The position numbers and the translations under genes were made by a program. From Candidatus Blautia intestinavium (GTDB lineage: Bacteria; Bacillota; Clostridia; Lachnospirales; Lachnospiraceae), in NCBI GenBank assembly GCA_019113745.1, contig DXGV01000019.1, forward strand, positions 1-42,328: DNA of 42,328 bases, read 5' to 3'. The notes below the pieces were generated by a model. The model did not search any database. It was not told the DNA's origin and saw only the letters and a program-made list of their open reading frames with translations. Numbering within the stretch: position 1 is the first letter of the stretch; each line of letters opens with the position of its first letter. This document shows positions 32,190 to 42,162 of this stretch, piece after piece.

Positions 32190-34016
32190 ATGAATATTTT
32201 AAATATAGAGCATGTCAGTAAAATCTATGGTGATAAAACCATTTTCGATGATATATCTTTCGGGATCCAGCAGGGAGACAAGATCGGGATCATCGGGATC
32301 AACGGGACCGGAAAGACTACGTTTCTGAAGATTATGGCCGGGATAGAAGAGCCGGACGAAGGGCAGGTGGTCCGCCAGAACGGCCTTCGCATTTCCTTTC
32401 TTCCCCAGCATCCGGTATTTCCGGAAGGAGCAACGGTTCTTTCCTATGTGGCAGGCGAAAAGAAAGGAGAGGACTGGATACCGGAGACAGAGGCAAAGAT
32501 GGTGCTGAATAAGCTTGGAATCCAGAATCACGAAGAAGAAATTTCCCATCTTTCAGGAGGACAGAAAAAAAGAGCCGCCCTTGCCGCCGTGCTGGTAAAC
32601 CCTGCGGATATTCTTATCCTGGACGAGCCTACCAATCATCTGGACAATAAAATGGCCGAATGGCTGGAAGATTATCTGAACCGTTTTAAGGGAACAGTGA
32701 TCATGGTCACGCACGACCGCTATTTTCTGGACCGTGTTACAAACAAAATTCTGGAGATCAGCCACGGGAAGGTTTATGGCTATGAGGCGAAATATTCCCG
32801 TTTTCTGGAAATGAAGGCGGAACGGGAGGAGATGGAGCTGGCTTCCGAAAGAAAACGCCAGAGTATCCTGCGTATCGAGCAGGAATGGGCGAAAAGAGGC
32901 TGCAGGGCCAGAAGTACAAAGCAGCGGGCCAGACTGGAACGTCTGGAAGCTATGAAAAACGCTTCCGCCCCTGTCCGGGATCAAAACGTGGAAATTGATT
33001 CTGTGGAAACAAGAATGGGAAAAAAGACCATTGAGCTTCATCATATCTCAAAAAGCTACGGGGAGAAAACCTGCATCCGGGATTTTGATTATATCATATT
33101 AAAGAATCAGAAACTTGGGATCATCGGGCCAAATGGCTGTGGAAAATCTACTCTTTTAAAGATTATCGCCGGGCAGACAGAGCCGGATGAAGGGAGTGTG
33201 GAGATTGGAGAAACGGTAAAGATTGGCTATTTTTCCCAGGAAATAGAAGAGATGAACACCAGCCGCCGGGTCATCGATTATATTAAAGACGTGGCGGAGT
33301 ATATCCCCACAAAAGACGGGCCTGTCAGCGCGTCGAAGCTTCTGGAACAGTTCCTTTTTGACGCCTCTATGCAGTATGCGCCCATTGAAAAGCTGTCGGG
33401 CGGGGAGAAGAAGCGTCTCTATCTTCTGAAAGTGCTGGCTTCCGCTCCAAACGTGCTGCTTCTGGACGAGATTACGAATGATATTGACATACCAACGCTG
33501 ACCGTTCTGGAAGACTATCTGAATTCTTTCTCCGGGATCGTGGTCGCAGTGTCCCACGACCGTTATTTTCTGGATAATCTGGCCGACCGTATCTTTGCCT
33601 TTGAGGGAGACGGAAGGCTGGTTCAGTATGAAGGTGGATATACAGATTATCTGGAAGCGAAAAAGAGAAGAGAAAAAGAGGAAGGCGCTTTTATAGAAAG
33701 TGTAAAGAACGGGGTAAAAGAAAAAACAGAAGAAAAAGATTCTGTGAAAACCTGGAAGCAGAACCGTCCTCAGAAGCTTAAATTTTCTTATAAGGAGCAG
33801 AAGGAATTTGAAACCATCGACGGGGATATCGCGTCTCTGGAGGAAAGAATCGCGTCTCTTGATGAAGAAATTATGGCAAACGCCACGAATTCCGGAAAAC
33901 TGAACGAGCTTACAAAAGAAAAAACAGAAGCGGAAGCTCTGCTGGAGGAAAAAATGGACCGCTGGGTATATCTGAACGACCTGGCGGAAAAGATCGAGGC
34001 CCAGAAGCAGGGCTGA
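32190..34016 (+). CDS. ABC-F family ATPase (Uup/YfmR-like)
   Basis: A 608-residue cytosolic protein with two ABC domains and no membrane segment. Walker A sites are GINGTGKT (36-43) and GPNGCGKS (313-320); signatures are LSGGQKKR and LSGGEKKR; Walker B sites are ILILDEPTNHLD and VLLLDEITNDID, the second less canonical. A linker (P-site tether) of charged helices lies between the domains, and a C-terminal coiled coil (about 540-605) resembles Uup. Such proteins act on ribosomes, resolving stalls or protecting from antibiotics. The coiled coil points to a housekeeping Uup/YfmR-like role over a resistance factor. AAGGAG precedes the ATG. Confidence 0.92.
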   Translation: MNILNIEHVSKIYGDKTIFDDISFGIQQGDKIGIIGINGTGKTTFLKIMAGIEEPDEGQVVRQNGLRISFLPQHPVFPEGATVLSYVAGEKKGEDWIPETEAKMVLNKLGIQNHEEEISHLSGGQKKRAALAAVLVNPADILILDEPTNHLDNKMAEWLEDYLNRFKGTVIMVTHDRYFLDRVTNKILEISHGKVYGYEAKYSRFLEMKAEREEMELASERKRQSILRIEQEWAKRGCRARSTKQRARLERLEAMKNASAPVRDQNVEIDSVETRMGKKTIELHHISKSYGEKTCIRDFDYIILKNQKLGIIGPNGCGKSTLLKIIAGQTEPDEGSVEIGETVKIGYFSQEIEEMNTSRRVIDYIKDVAEYIPTKDGPVSASKLLEQFLFDASMQYAPIEKLSGGEKKRLYLLKVLASAPNVLLLDEITNDIDIPTLTVLEDYLNSFSGIVVAVSHDRYFLDNLADRIFAFEGDGRLVQYEGGYTDYLEAKKRREKEEGAFIESVKNGVKEKTEEKDSVKTWKQNRPQKLKFSYKEQKEFETIDGDIASLEERIASLDEEIMANATNSGKLNELTKEKTEAEALLEEKMDRWVYLNDLAEKIEAQKQG

Positions 34017-34040
34017 ATATCCGGAGGAAGGAGCATATCA

Positions 34041-34517
34041 ATGAAGAAAAGCCCGATGACTACTCTGTGCTATATAGAAACAGAAGATTCTTATCTTATG
34101 CTGCACAGAGTATCGAAAAAGAATGACGTAAATAAAGACAAGTGGATAGGCGTGGGAGGACATTTTGAGGAAGGCGAAAGTCCTGAAGAGTGCCTGCTCC
34201 GGGAGGTTCGTGAGGAAACAGGGCTGACGCTTACTTCCTGGAGATTCCGTGGAATCGTTACTTTTACACAGGAGGACTACGGCACAGAATATATGTGCCT
34301 CTATACAGCGGACGGGTTTAAAGGAGAACTCAAAGAATGTGCAGAGGGAGTTTTGGAGTGGATAAAAAAAGAAGAGCTTCTGAAACTGAATCTCTGGAAG
34401 GGAGATCTTATCTTTCTGAAGCTTTTGAAGGACGACGCGCCTTTTTTCTCCCTGAAACTCAGCTACAGGGGAGACGAGCTTGTGGACGCGGTGCTTGACG
34501 GTCTTTCTATAATTTAG
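34041..34517 (+). CDS. Nudix hydrolase (8-oxo-dGTP diphosphatase-like)
   Basis: A 158-residue Nudix protein. The box GHFEEGE...REVREETGL at residues 40-62 fits Gx5Ex7REUxEExGU exactly. The protein resembles the MutT-like group that cleans oxidised nucleotides, but substrate specificity of Nudix enzymes is not readable from the box. GGAAGGAG precedes the ATG. It is 24 nt after the ABC-F gene. The promoter of the next operon lies over its last codons. Confidence 0.88.
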   Translation: MKKSPMTTLCYIETEDSYLMLHRVSKKNDVNKDKWIGVGGHFEEGESPEECLLREVREETGLTLTSWRFRGIVTFTQEDYGTEYMCLYTADGFKGELKECAEGVLEWIKKEELLKLNLWKGDLIFLKLLKDDAPFFSLKLSYRGDELVDAVLDGLSII

Positions 34518-34523
34518 TATGAT
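34495..34523 (+). promoter_or_regulatory. Promoter of plsX-rnc-smc-ftsY
   Basis: TTGACG (34495-34500), a 17-nt spacer and TATGAT (34518-34523). The -35 box is inside the end of the Nudix gene, and plsX starts 30 nt after the -10 box. Confidence 0.7.
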
Positions 34524-34553
34524 AAAACCTGGAGTTTTAATAGGAGGTGTATT

Positions 34554-35591
34554 ATGGCAGAAGTAATTAAAGTGGTTGTAGACGCCATGGGCGGAGATTA
34601 TGCGCCGCAGGAACCTGTAAAGGCTGCTGTAGATGCCGTAAAGGAACGGAAAGATATCAGCGTGATCCTCGCTGGTCAGGAAGATAAAATAAAAAGGGAA
34701 CTTGAAAAATATCAGGACTACCCGAAGGACAGGCTTCAGATCGCTCCCGCCTCAGAAGTGATCGAAACTGCGGAGCCGCCGGTTTTTGCTGTCCGTAAAA
34801 AGAAAGATTCTTCTATTGTAGTGGGGCTGAATATGGTAAAACACAAAGAAGCGGACGCGTTTGTCTCATCAGGAAGTACAGGGGCCGTACTGGTGGGAGG
34901 ACAGGTGATCGTAGGAAGGGCGAAAGGCGTGGAGCGTCCTCCGCTTGCGCCTCTGATCCCTACCATGGACGGCGTGAGCCTTCTGATCGACTGCGGCGCA
35001 AACGTAGACGCAAGACCCTCTCATCTGGTGCAGTTTGCCAAAATGGGGTCGATCTACATGGAACACGTAGTAGGCATTAAAAATCCCCGGGTGGCCATTG
35101 TGAATAACGGAGCGGAAGAGGAGAAGGGAAACGCACTTGTAAAAGAGACTTTCCCGCTTCTGAAGCAGACGGAGGGGATCAACTTTATAGGAAGCATCGA
35201 GGCAAGAGATATTCCGGCGGGATATGCGGATGTGATTGTCTGTGAAGCGTTTGTAGGCAATGTGATCCTGAAGCTGTATGAAGGTCTTGGAACAGCTCTG
35301 ATCAAGAAGATCAAGGAAGGACTGATGTCCTCCGCCCGGAGCAAGGTGGGCGCTCTTCTGATAAAACCGGCTCTGAAAGAAACCATGAAATCCTTCGACG
35401 CCACCGAGTACGGCGGAGCTCCTCTTCTGGGACTTAAAGGCCTTGTTGTGAAAACACATGGAAGCGCTTCAGCCGTGGAGATCAAAAACGCCGTATTTCA
35501 GTGCGTACAGTTCAAAAAGCAGAAAGTAAACGAAAAAATTGCGGAGCGCATTCTGCCTTCTGTAAGTCAGGAAGTGCCCGATGAAAAATAG
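34554..35591 (+). CDS. plsX: Phosphate acyltransferase PlsX
   Basis: A 345-residue peripheral membrane enzyme making acyl phosphate from acyl-ACP, the first step of phospholipid synthesis with PlsY. The start VVVDAMGGDYAPQEPV, the SSGSTGAVLVGG stretch and DVIVCEAFVGNVILK are typical. AGGAGGTG is 5 nt before the ATG. It overlaps rnc by 11 nt. In most Firmicutes acpP stands between plsX and rnc, but here it does not. Also, rpmF is 6 kb upstream. Confidence 0.96.
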   Translation: MAEVIKVVVDAMGGDYAPQEPVKAAVDAVKERKDISVILAGQEDKIKRELEKYQDYPKDRLQIAPASEVIETAEPPVFAVRKKKDSSIVVGLNMVKHKEADAFVSSGSTGAVLVGGQVIVGRAKGVERPPLAPLIPTMDGVSLLIDCGANVDARPSHLVQFAKMGSIYMEHVVGIKNPRVAIVNNGAEEEKGNALVKETFPLLKQTEGINFIGSIEARDIPAGYADVIVCEAFVGNVILKLYEGLGTALIKKIKEGLMSSARSKVGALLIKPALKETMKSFDATEYGGAPLLGLKGLVVKTHGSASAVEIKNAVFQCVQFKKQKVNEKIAERILPSVSQEVPDEK

Positions 35592-36282
35592 TGAGAAGGA
35601 ACAAAAAGAAATGGAACAACTGGAACGGACGATCGGCTATACCTTCCATAATAAGAAACTGCTGAAACAGGCGCTGACCCACAGTTCCTATGCAAATGAA
35701 AAGAAGCTGGGAAAGCTGGGATGCAACGAACGTCTGGAATTTTTAGGAGACGCCGTTCTGGAACTGGTCAGCAGCGACGTATTATATGCCCGCTTTCCCA
35801 AAATCCCGGAGGGAGAACTTACAAAAAAACGGGCCAGCCTTGTCTGCGAGCCAAGTCTTGCGTACTGTGCCAGACAGTTTGATCTGCCGAAATATCTTCT
35901 TCTCGGACGTGGGGAAGATATGACGGGCGGACGGATGAGGGATTCTATTGTATCGGACGCCACGGAAGCTCTTCTGGGCGCGATTTATCTGGACGGTGGA
36001 TTTGAAAAAGCAAGAGACTTTGTGCTGCGTTTTATCCTGAACGATATAGAGCATAAACAGCTCTTCTACGACAGCAAGACGATCCTGCAGGAGATGGTGC
36101 AGGAGAAGAGCAGGCAGGCCCTGGAGTATGTTCTGACAGGAGAATCCGGACCGGATCATAATAAACAGTTTTCAGTGGAAGCCCGTATCAACGGGGAGGT
36201 TCTGGGAAATGGCTCCGGCCACACGAAAAAAGCGGCGGAACAGGCGGCCGCCTATCAGGCAATCCGCAGGCTTCGGCAATAG
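35581..36282 (+). CDS. rnc: Ribonuclease III
   Basis: A 233-residue double-strand-specific endoribonuclease for rRNA and mRNA processing. The signature NERLEFLGDAVLEL spans residues 49-62 with catalytic acidic residues (E53, D57 region). The second acidic site DATEALLGAIYLDGG follows, and a dsRNA-binding domain forms the C-terminal 70 residues (HTKKAAEQAAAYQAI). The start is inside plsX, with AGGAAG upstream, and the gene ends 10 nt before smc. rnc-smc-ftsY is a conserved Firmicutes cluster. Confidence 0.96.
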   Translation: MKNSEKEQKEMEQLERTIGYTFHNKKLLKQALTHSSYANEKKLGKLGCNERLEFLGDAVLELVSSDVLYARFPKIPEGELTKKRASLVCEPSLAYCARQFDLPKYLLLGRGEDMTGGRMRDSIVSDATEALLGAIYLDGGFEKARDFVLRFILNDIEHKQLFYDSKTILQEMVQEKSRQALEYVLTGESGPDHNKQFSVEARINGEVLGNGSGHTKKAAEQAAAYQAIRRLRQ

Positions 36283-36292
36283 CAGGTGAAAG

Positions 36293-39200
36293 ATGTATTT
36301 AAAAAACATAGAGGTACATGGATTCAAATCCTTTGCCCAGAAGATCAATTTTGAATTTCATAACGGCATTACCGGAATCGTAGGACCTAACGGCAGCGGG
36401 AAAAGCAATGTAGGAGACGCTGTCCGCTGGGTTCTTGGCGAACAGAGCGCAAAACAGCTCCGTGGCGGGAATATGCAGGACGTTATTTTTTCCGGAACGG
36501 AAACAAGGAAGCCTTTAAGCTTTGCCTCGGTAGCGATCACTCTGGACAACAGCGATCATAAGCTTCCGGTGGATTATAACGAGGTGACAGTGACAAGGCG
36601 GCTGTACCGGTCCGGAGAAAGCGAATATCTGATCAATGGAAGCAACTGCCGCCTGAAGGATATTCAGGAAATGTTCTATGACACCGGTATCGGAAAAGAG
36701 GGCTATTCCATTATCGGACAGGGGCAGATCGACAAGATTTTAAGCGGAAAGCCGGAGGACCGCCGCGAGCTTTTTGACGAGGCGGCCGGGATTGTAAAAT
36801 TCAAGCGCAGAAAAAATACAACAATTAAAAAACTGGAAGAAGAAAAAAGAAACCTTGTCCGTGTGACGGATATCCTGAATGAGCTGACGAAGCAGCTTGG
36901 CCCCCTTGAAAAACAGGCGGAAACGGCGAAGATCTATCTTTCCAGAAGAGACGAGCTGCGGGAGCTTGACGTGAACCTCTTTCTTCTTGAATACGATCAT
37001 ACAGGCAGGCTTTTAAAAGAGCTGGAAGAGAAGCTTGGCAACGCGGAAGCGGAGCTGAAAGAGACTGAGGCGGAATTCGGCCAGACCAAGGCGGAATACG
37101 AACGCCTGGAGCAGGAACTTGAAGAGCTGGGCGGGCATCTGGACGAGCTGAAGGAAAAACAGCAGGAAAATGCTCTGACAAAGCAGGAATACGAGAGCCG
37201 GATCAGGATCCTTAAAGAACAGATCCAGGCGGGAAAGCAGAACGCGGAACATTATGAGAACCGTCTGAGCGTTCTGAAAAGCGATCTGGAAAAAAGAAAT
37301 CTGGAAAAGGAAAGACTGACCGGGGAAAGCGGCGCGCTTAATGCTCAGAAAAGAGAAATTCAGAAACATCTTGACGAGGGACAGGAGCAGCTGGAAAAAA
37401 TCCTCGCCAATGTAGAAGAATGCGCCGCGGCCGTAGAGGACGGAAAAAATGAAATTATCGAGCTTTTGAACAGCCGCGCCACAACAAAGGGAAAAGCCCA
37501 GCGTTTTGACGCCATGATGGAGCAGCTCGATATCCGGAAAGCGCAGGTCAGCCAGAGGATCCTTGTCCTGAAAACAGAGGAGGAAAGTCTCTCGGGCGAC
37601 AGGGCGAAAGCAGAGCATACATATCAGAGCGTTTCTTCCTCTATCCAGTCTACCAACGAGGAATGTGTGCGCCTCGACGGAGAGATACAGAAGCTTCAGG
37701 AAAAGCTGAAGGAGCTGAACAGGCAGATGGAGACGGGCCAGGCGGCTTACCACAGAGAGGTTTCACGTTTGGAATCCTTAAAGAACATAACAGAAAGATA
37801 TGAAGGTTATGGAAACAGTATCCGCCGCGTTATGGAGCAGAAAAAAAGAGAAACGGGTATCCGGGGCGTGGTGGCGGATATTATCCAGGTAAAGAAAGAC
37901 TACGAGCTTGCCATTGAAACGGCCCTGGGCGGCAGTATCCAGAATATTGTCACAGACAATGAGCAGACGGCGAAAAGGATGATCGATTTCCTGAAAAAGA
38001 ACCGCTATGGAAGGGCCACTTTTCTGCCCCTTTCCAATATCAGCGGAAGAGGAGGCTTCCAGAGAGAAGAGGTATTCCGGGAGCCGGGAGTGATCGGAGC
38101 TGCGGATACGCTTGTTCAGGCAGACAGAGAGTATGATCCTCTGGTAAAATATCTGCTTGGCAGAGTGCTTGTGGTAGATCATATCGACCACGCCATTGCC
38201 ATAGGAAAAAAATACCGCCACAGTCTTCGCATGGTGACACTGGAGGGCGATTCTTTAAGTCCGGGCGGTTCCATGACAGGAGGAGCTTTCAAAAACAACA
38301 GCAATCTTCTGGGCCGCAGGAGAGAGATGGACGAGCTGGAACGCAGCATAGAACTTTTAAAGAAAGAGCTGAAGGAAGCTCAGCAGTCCATTAACGACAA
38401 CAGGAGCCGCAGGAACGTTCTCAGAGACACCATCGCGGATTTCCAGGAAAAGCTGAGACAGCAGTATGTGGAACAGAATACGGCAAAAATGAACCTGGAG
38501 CAGATTGAAGAAAAAGAACAGGGAATTAAGGAAAGCTATAAGCAGATTGAAAGAGAGCAAAACGAGCTGAGGCGGCAGGCCGGGGAGCTCCGCTCAGACA
38601 AAAGCAGTATCGTAAAGGAGCTGGAAGAATCCCAGAAGGATGAAAAAGAACTGGAAGCTTTTATTGAGACGAAGCAGAAAGAGCTAGAAGAGTGGAGAGC
38701 GGAAGAAACCCTGAAGACGAAAGAGCTGGAACAGATCCGTCTGGAGGAATCCGCCATCTCACAGAAAGAACGGTTCCTTAAAGAAAACCTTGACCGTATT
38801 TCCCGCGAGGCGGACGCTTTTCAGGAAGAAAGCCGGCAGATGAAAGAAAATCTGGAGAACAGCGCGGAGGAGACAAAGAAAAAAGAAGATGGTATTCAAC
38901 TCCTGCAGGTGGAAGTGGAAAAATGCAGTGAGCTGGAGAAAGAATTTCAGGCACAGAGAGAAAAGTGGCAGAAGGAAAAAGAGGAGAGAAGTGTAAGCCA
39001 TAAGGCGTTTTTTGAGAAAAGAGACCGGCTGTCAGAAAAAACAACACTTCTGGATAAAGAATGTTTCCGTCTGAGAAGCCAGGCGGAAAAGACAGAGGAA
39101 CAGAGAGAAAGCCAGATCTCCTATATGTGGGAGGAATATGAGATCACTCCCAACAGCGCCCTGTCCTACAGGAAAGAGGAACTGACAGACAGGCAGGAGA

Positions 39201-39853
39201 TGAAAAAGAATATCGCCAGAATAAAAGAAGAGATCCGCAAACTGGGCACAGTTAATGTAAACGCCGTGGAGGACTATAAAAATCTTCTGGATCGTCATAC
39301 CTTCCTTACCGGACAGTACGATGATCTGGTGGAGGCGGAAAAAGCCCTGGAGAGTATCATTCAGGAGCTTGACGAAGGAATGAGGAAACAGTTTACAGAG
39401 AAATTCCGCGATATCCAGAGAGAATTTGACAAGGCGTTTAAGGAGCTTTTCGGCGGAGGAAAAGGCACTTTGGAGCTTTCCGAGGACGAAGATATCCTGG
39501 AAGCGGGAATCAGGATCATCTCCCAGCCGCCGGGAAAGAAGCTTCAGAATATGATGCAGCTTTCCGGAGGAGAAAAGGCCCTGACTGCCATTGCCCTTCT
39601 GTTTGCCATCCAGAATCTGAAGCCGTCGCCCTTCTGTCTTCTGGACGAGATCGAGGCGGCTCTGGATGATTCAAACGTAGGGCGTTTTGCGTCCTACCTT
39701 CAGAAGTTGACGAAGAATACACAATTTATTATAATAACACATAGACGCGGTACCATGAATGCGGCAGACCGGCTTTACGGCATCACCATGCAGGAAAAAG
39801 GCGTTTCTACCCTGGTATCTGTGGATCTTGTAGAAAATCAGTTGACAAAGTAA
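36293..39853 (+). CDS. smc: Chromosome segregation protein SMC
   Basis: A 1186-residue condensin ATPase. The head Walker A GPNGSGKSN is at 31-39. Two long coiled coils (about 165-500 and 680-1010) flank a hinge around 515-665 (GIRGVVADIIQVKKDYELAI onward). The C-terminal head has signature LSGGEKA at 1090-1096 and Walker B FCLLDEIEAALDD at 1114 onward. Full length for the family. It acts with ScpA and ScpB, which are not in this window. Begins 10 nt after rnc, with AGCAGGTGAAAG as a weak site. Confidence 0.97.
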   Translation: MYLKNIEVHGFKSFAQKINFEFHNGITGIVGPNGSGKSNVGDAVRWVLGEQSAKQLRGGNMQDVIFSGTETRKPLSFASVAITLDNSDHKLPVDYNEVTVTRRLYRSGESEYLINGSNCRLKDIQEMFYDTGIGKEGYSIIGQGQIDKILSGKPEDRRELFDEAAGIVKFKRRKNTTIKKLEEEKRNLVRVTDILNELTKQLGPLEKQAETAKIYLSRRDELRELDVNLFLLEYDHTGRLLKELEEKLGNAEAELKETEAEFGQTKAEYERLEQELEELGGHLDELKEKQQENALTKQEYESRIRILKEQIQAGKQNAEHYENRLSVLKSDLEKRNLEKERLTGESGALNAQKREIQKHLDEGQEQLEKILANVEECAAAVEDGKNEIIELLNSRATTKGKAQRFDAMMEQLDIRKAQVSQRILVLKTEEESLSGDRAKAEHTYQSVSSSIQSTNEECVRLDGEIQKLQEKLKELNRQMETGQAAYHREVSRLESLKNITERYEGYGNSIRRVMEQKKRETGIRGVVADIIQVKKDYELAIETALGGSIQNIVTDNEQTAKRMIDFLKKNRYGRATFLPLSNISGRGGFQREEVFREPGVIGAADTLVQADREYDPLVKYLLGRVLVVDHIDHAIAIGKKYRHSLRMVTLEGDSLSPGGSMTGGAFKNNSNLLGRRREMDELERSIELLKKELKEAQQSINDNRSRRNVLRDTIADFQEKLRQQYVEQNTAKMNLEQIEEKEQGIKESYKQIEREQNELRRQAGELRSDKSSIVKELEESQKDEKELEAFIETKQKELEEWRAEETLKTKELEQIRLEESAISQKERFLKENLDRISREADAFQEESRQMKENLENSAEETKKKEDGIQLLQVEVEKCSELEKEFQAQREKWQKEKEERSVSHKAFFEKRDRLSEKTTLLDKECFRLRSQAEKTEEQRESQISYMWEEYEITPNSALSYRKEELTDRQEMKKNIARIKEEIRKLGTVNVNAVEDYKNLLDRHTFLTGQYDDLVEAEKALESIIQELDEGMRKQFTEKFRDIQREFDKAFKELFGGGKGTLELSEDEDILEAGIRIISQPPGKKLQNMMQLSGGEKALTAIALLFAIQNLKPSPFCLLDEIEAALDDSNVGRFASYLQKLTKNTQFIIITHRRGTMNAADRLYGITMQEKGVSTLVSVDLVENQLTK

Positions 39854-39868
39854 CAGGGGGAAACAGGT

Positions 39869-40816
39869 ATGGCTGAAGAAAAAAAAGGATTTTTCAAGCG
39901 TCTCGTAAGCGGACTTGCCAAAACAAGAGATAATATCGTAGCGGGCTTTGATTCGATTTTCAGCGGCTACTCCAGCATAGACGATGATTTTTATGAGGAA
40001 CTGGAAGAGATTCTGGTAATGGGAGATATCGGAATCAACGCCACATCCGCGATTCTGGAAAACCTGAAAAAGCAGGTTGCGGAAAAGCACATTAAAAATC
40101 CGATGGAGTGCAAACAGCTTCTGATAGACAGCATTAAGGATCAGATGCGGGTGGACAGCACAGAATACGCATTTGAAAACAGAAAATCTGTGATCCTTGT
40201 GATCGGCGTCAACGGCGTGGGAAAAACCACTTCCGTTGGAAAGCTTGCCGGCAAACTGAAGGATCAGGGAAAGAAAGTGATCCTGGCGGCTGCGGATACC
40301 TTCCGGGCGGCAGCGGGCGAGCAGCTTACTCTTTGGGCGGAGCGCGCCGGCGTGGAGATCATCGGAGGCCAGGCGGGAGCGGATCCCGCGTCTGTTGTGT
40401 ATGACGCGGTAGCGGCAGCCAAGGCAAGAAACGCGGACGTGCTTCTCTGCGATACGGCAGGACGGCTTCACAATAAGAAAAATCTTATGGAGGAGCTGCG
40501 TAAGATTTACCGGATCCTGGAGAGAGAATATCCGGAAGCCTATCTGGAAACTCTGGTGGTCCTGGACGGAACCACAGGGCAGAACGCTCTTGCCCAGGCC
40601 AGACAGTTTTCCGAGGTGGCAAATGTAAATGGAATTATTTTGACAAAACTGGACGGAACAGCCAAGGGAGGAATTGCCGTGGCGATCCAGTCGGAGCTTG
40701 ATATTCCGGTGAAATATATCGGCGTTGGAGAGAGTATTGACGACCTGCAGAAATTTGACGCGGACGCCTTTGTAAACGCTCTGTTTGACGTGGAGGATAA
40801 GACGAAGACAGAATAA
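39869..40816 (+). CDS. ftsY: Signal recognition particle receptor FtsY
   Basis: A 315-residue GTPase that docks SRP-ribosome complexes at the membrane. An N domain (1 to about 95) precedes the G domain, with P-loop GVNGVGKTT at 113-121, then AADTFRAAAGEQL, CDTAGR and TKLDGTAKGG. The acidic A domain of enterobacterial FtsY is missing, as usual in Firmicutes. It follows smc after 15 nt. The usual next genes ylxM-ffh are not here; ilvA follows instead. Confidence 0.96.
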   Translation: MAEEKKGFFKRLVSGLAKTRDNIVAGFDSIFSGYSSIDDDFYEELEEILVMGDIGINATSAILENLKKQVAEKHIKNPMECKQLLIDSIKDQMRVDSTEYAFENRKSVILVIGVNGVGKTTSVGKLAGKLKDQGKKVILAAADTFRAAAGEQLTLWAERAGVEIIGGQAGADPASVVYDAVAAAKARNADVLLCDTAGRLHNKKNLMEELRKIYRILEREYPEAYLETLVVLDGTTGQNALAQARQFSEVANVNGIILTKLDGTAKGGIAVAIQSELDIPVKYIGVGESIDDLQKFDADAFVNALFDVEDKTKTE

Positions 40817-40846
40817 GAACAGAAAATACAGAGGGAGGATGAAGAC

Positions 40847-42058
40847 ATGCTGACATTGGAAAGCTTTGAGGAAGCGTCAGAAATCGTAAAAAAGGTAACC
40901 CAGGAAACGAAACTGATCAAAAGCAGCTATTTTACGGAACTGACGGGAAATAAAGTGTATCTGAAACCTGAAAATATGCAGCGCACAGGGGCCTACAAGG
41001 TGCGGGGCGCGTACTATAAGATTAGTACTTTGAGCGAGGAAGAAAAAGAGAAGGGGCTGATCGCCGCTTCTGCCGGAAACCACGCCCAGGGAGTTGCCTA
41101 CGCGGCTCATAAATTCGGGGTAAAGGCTGTGATCGTCATGCCTACCACAACGCCTCTTATAAAAGTAGAAAGAACAAAGAGCTACGGCGCGGAGGTGATC
41201 CTGAAGGGCGACGTATACGACGAAGCCTGCGCTTATGCGCTGGAACTGGCGGAAAAGGAAGGATATACCTTCATCCATCCTTTTGATGATCCGGCTGTAG
41301 CCACAGGACAGGGCACTATCGCCATGGAAATCGTACAGGAACTTCCTCTGGTAGACTATATTCTTGTCCCGGTGGGAGGCGGCGGACTGGCTACAGGGGT
41401 TTCCACTCTGGCAAAGCTTCTGAATCCTCACATTAAAGTGATCGGCGTGGAGCCGGCAGGAGCGGCATGTCTGAAAGCTTCCCTGGAAAAAGGTGAGGTC
41501 GTTACTCTTCCCCATGTAAACACCATTGCGGACGGTACGGCAGTACAGACGCCGGGAGAAAAAATCTTTCCTTATCTTCAGGAAAATCTTGACGGTGTGA
41601 TCACCATTGAGGATGACGAACTGATCATGGCTTTTCTGGATATGGTGGAAAACCATAAAATGATCGTAGAAAATTCCGGACTTCTCACAGTAGCCGCTCT
41701 CCGTCATCTGAGTTTTACAGGAAAGAAAGTGGTGGCTATCTTAAGCGGCGGAAATATGGACGTGATCACCATGTCCTCGGTGGTCCAGCACGGACTCATC
41801 CAGAGAGACAGGATCTTTACTGTTTCTGTCCTGATCCCCGACAAGCCCGGCGAGCTGGTACGGGTAGCCTCTATCATCGCGGATAACCAGGGCAACGTGA
41901 TCAAGCTGGATCATAATCAGTTTGTGACCACCAACCGAAACGCCGCGGTGGAGCTTAAGGTAACAATGGAAGCTTATGGAACAGAACACAAGAACCAGAT
42001 TGTAAAAGCTCTGGAGGACGCGGGCTGCAAGCCGAAGGTTATCCGGGCGAGTCTTTAG
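40847..42058 (+). CDS. ilvA: Threonine ammonia-lyase (threonine dehydratase)
   Basis: A 403-residue PLP enzyme deaminating threonine to 2-oxobutanoate for isoleucine synthesis or catabolism. The PLP Lys51 lies in QRTGAYKVRGA, the SAGNHAQGVA stretch and the glycine loop PVGGGGLATG are intact, and a single ACT-like domain (from about 325, VSVLIPDKPGELVRVASII) forms the C-terminus. This is the medium-length form with one regulatory domain, shorter than the two-domain enterobacterial IlvA. GGGAGGATG precedes the ATG. It is 30 nt after ftsY and precedes a terminator, so it may be the last gene of the plsX operon. Confidence 0.93.
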   Translation: MLTLESFEEASEIVKKVTQETKLIKSSYFTELTGNKVYLKPENMQRTGAYKVRGAYYKISTLSEEEKEKGLIAASAGNHAQGVAYAAHKFGVKAVIVMPTTTPLIKVERTKSYGAEVILKGDVYDEACAYALELAEKEGYTFIHPFDDPAVATGQGTIAMEIVQELPLVDYILVPVGGGGLATGVSTLAKLLNPHIKVIGVEPAGAACLKASLEKGEVVTLPHVNTIADGTAVQTPGEKIFPYLQENLDGVITIEDDELIMAFLDMVENHKMIVENSGLLTVAALRHLSFTGKKVVAILSGGNMDVITMSSVVQHGLIQRDRIFTVSVLIPDKPGELVRVASIIADNQGNVIKLDHNQFVTTNRNAAVELKVTMEAYGTEHKNQIVKALEDAGCKPKVIRASL

Positions 42059-42074
42059 AAGACATAAATAAAAG

Positions 42075-42122
42075 GAGCGTTTCCGTTATCTTCATAAGGA
42101 GATGACAGAAACGCTCTTTTTT
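42075..42122 (+). terminator. Terminator after ilvA
   Basis: GAGCGTTTC (42075-42083) pairs with GAAACGCTC (42108-42116), followed by TTTTTT. Confidence 0.88.
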
Positions 42123-42162
42123 CCTGGCAGATATTTCGCTTTACAAAAGCCCGGCTTTTATT

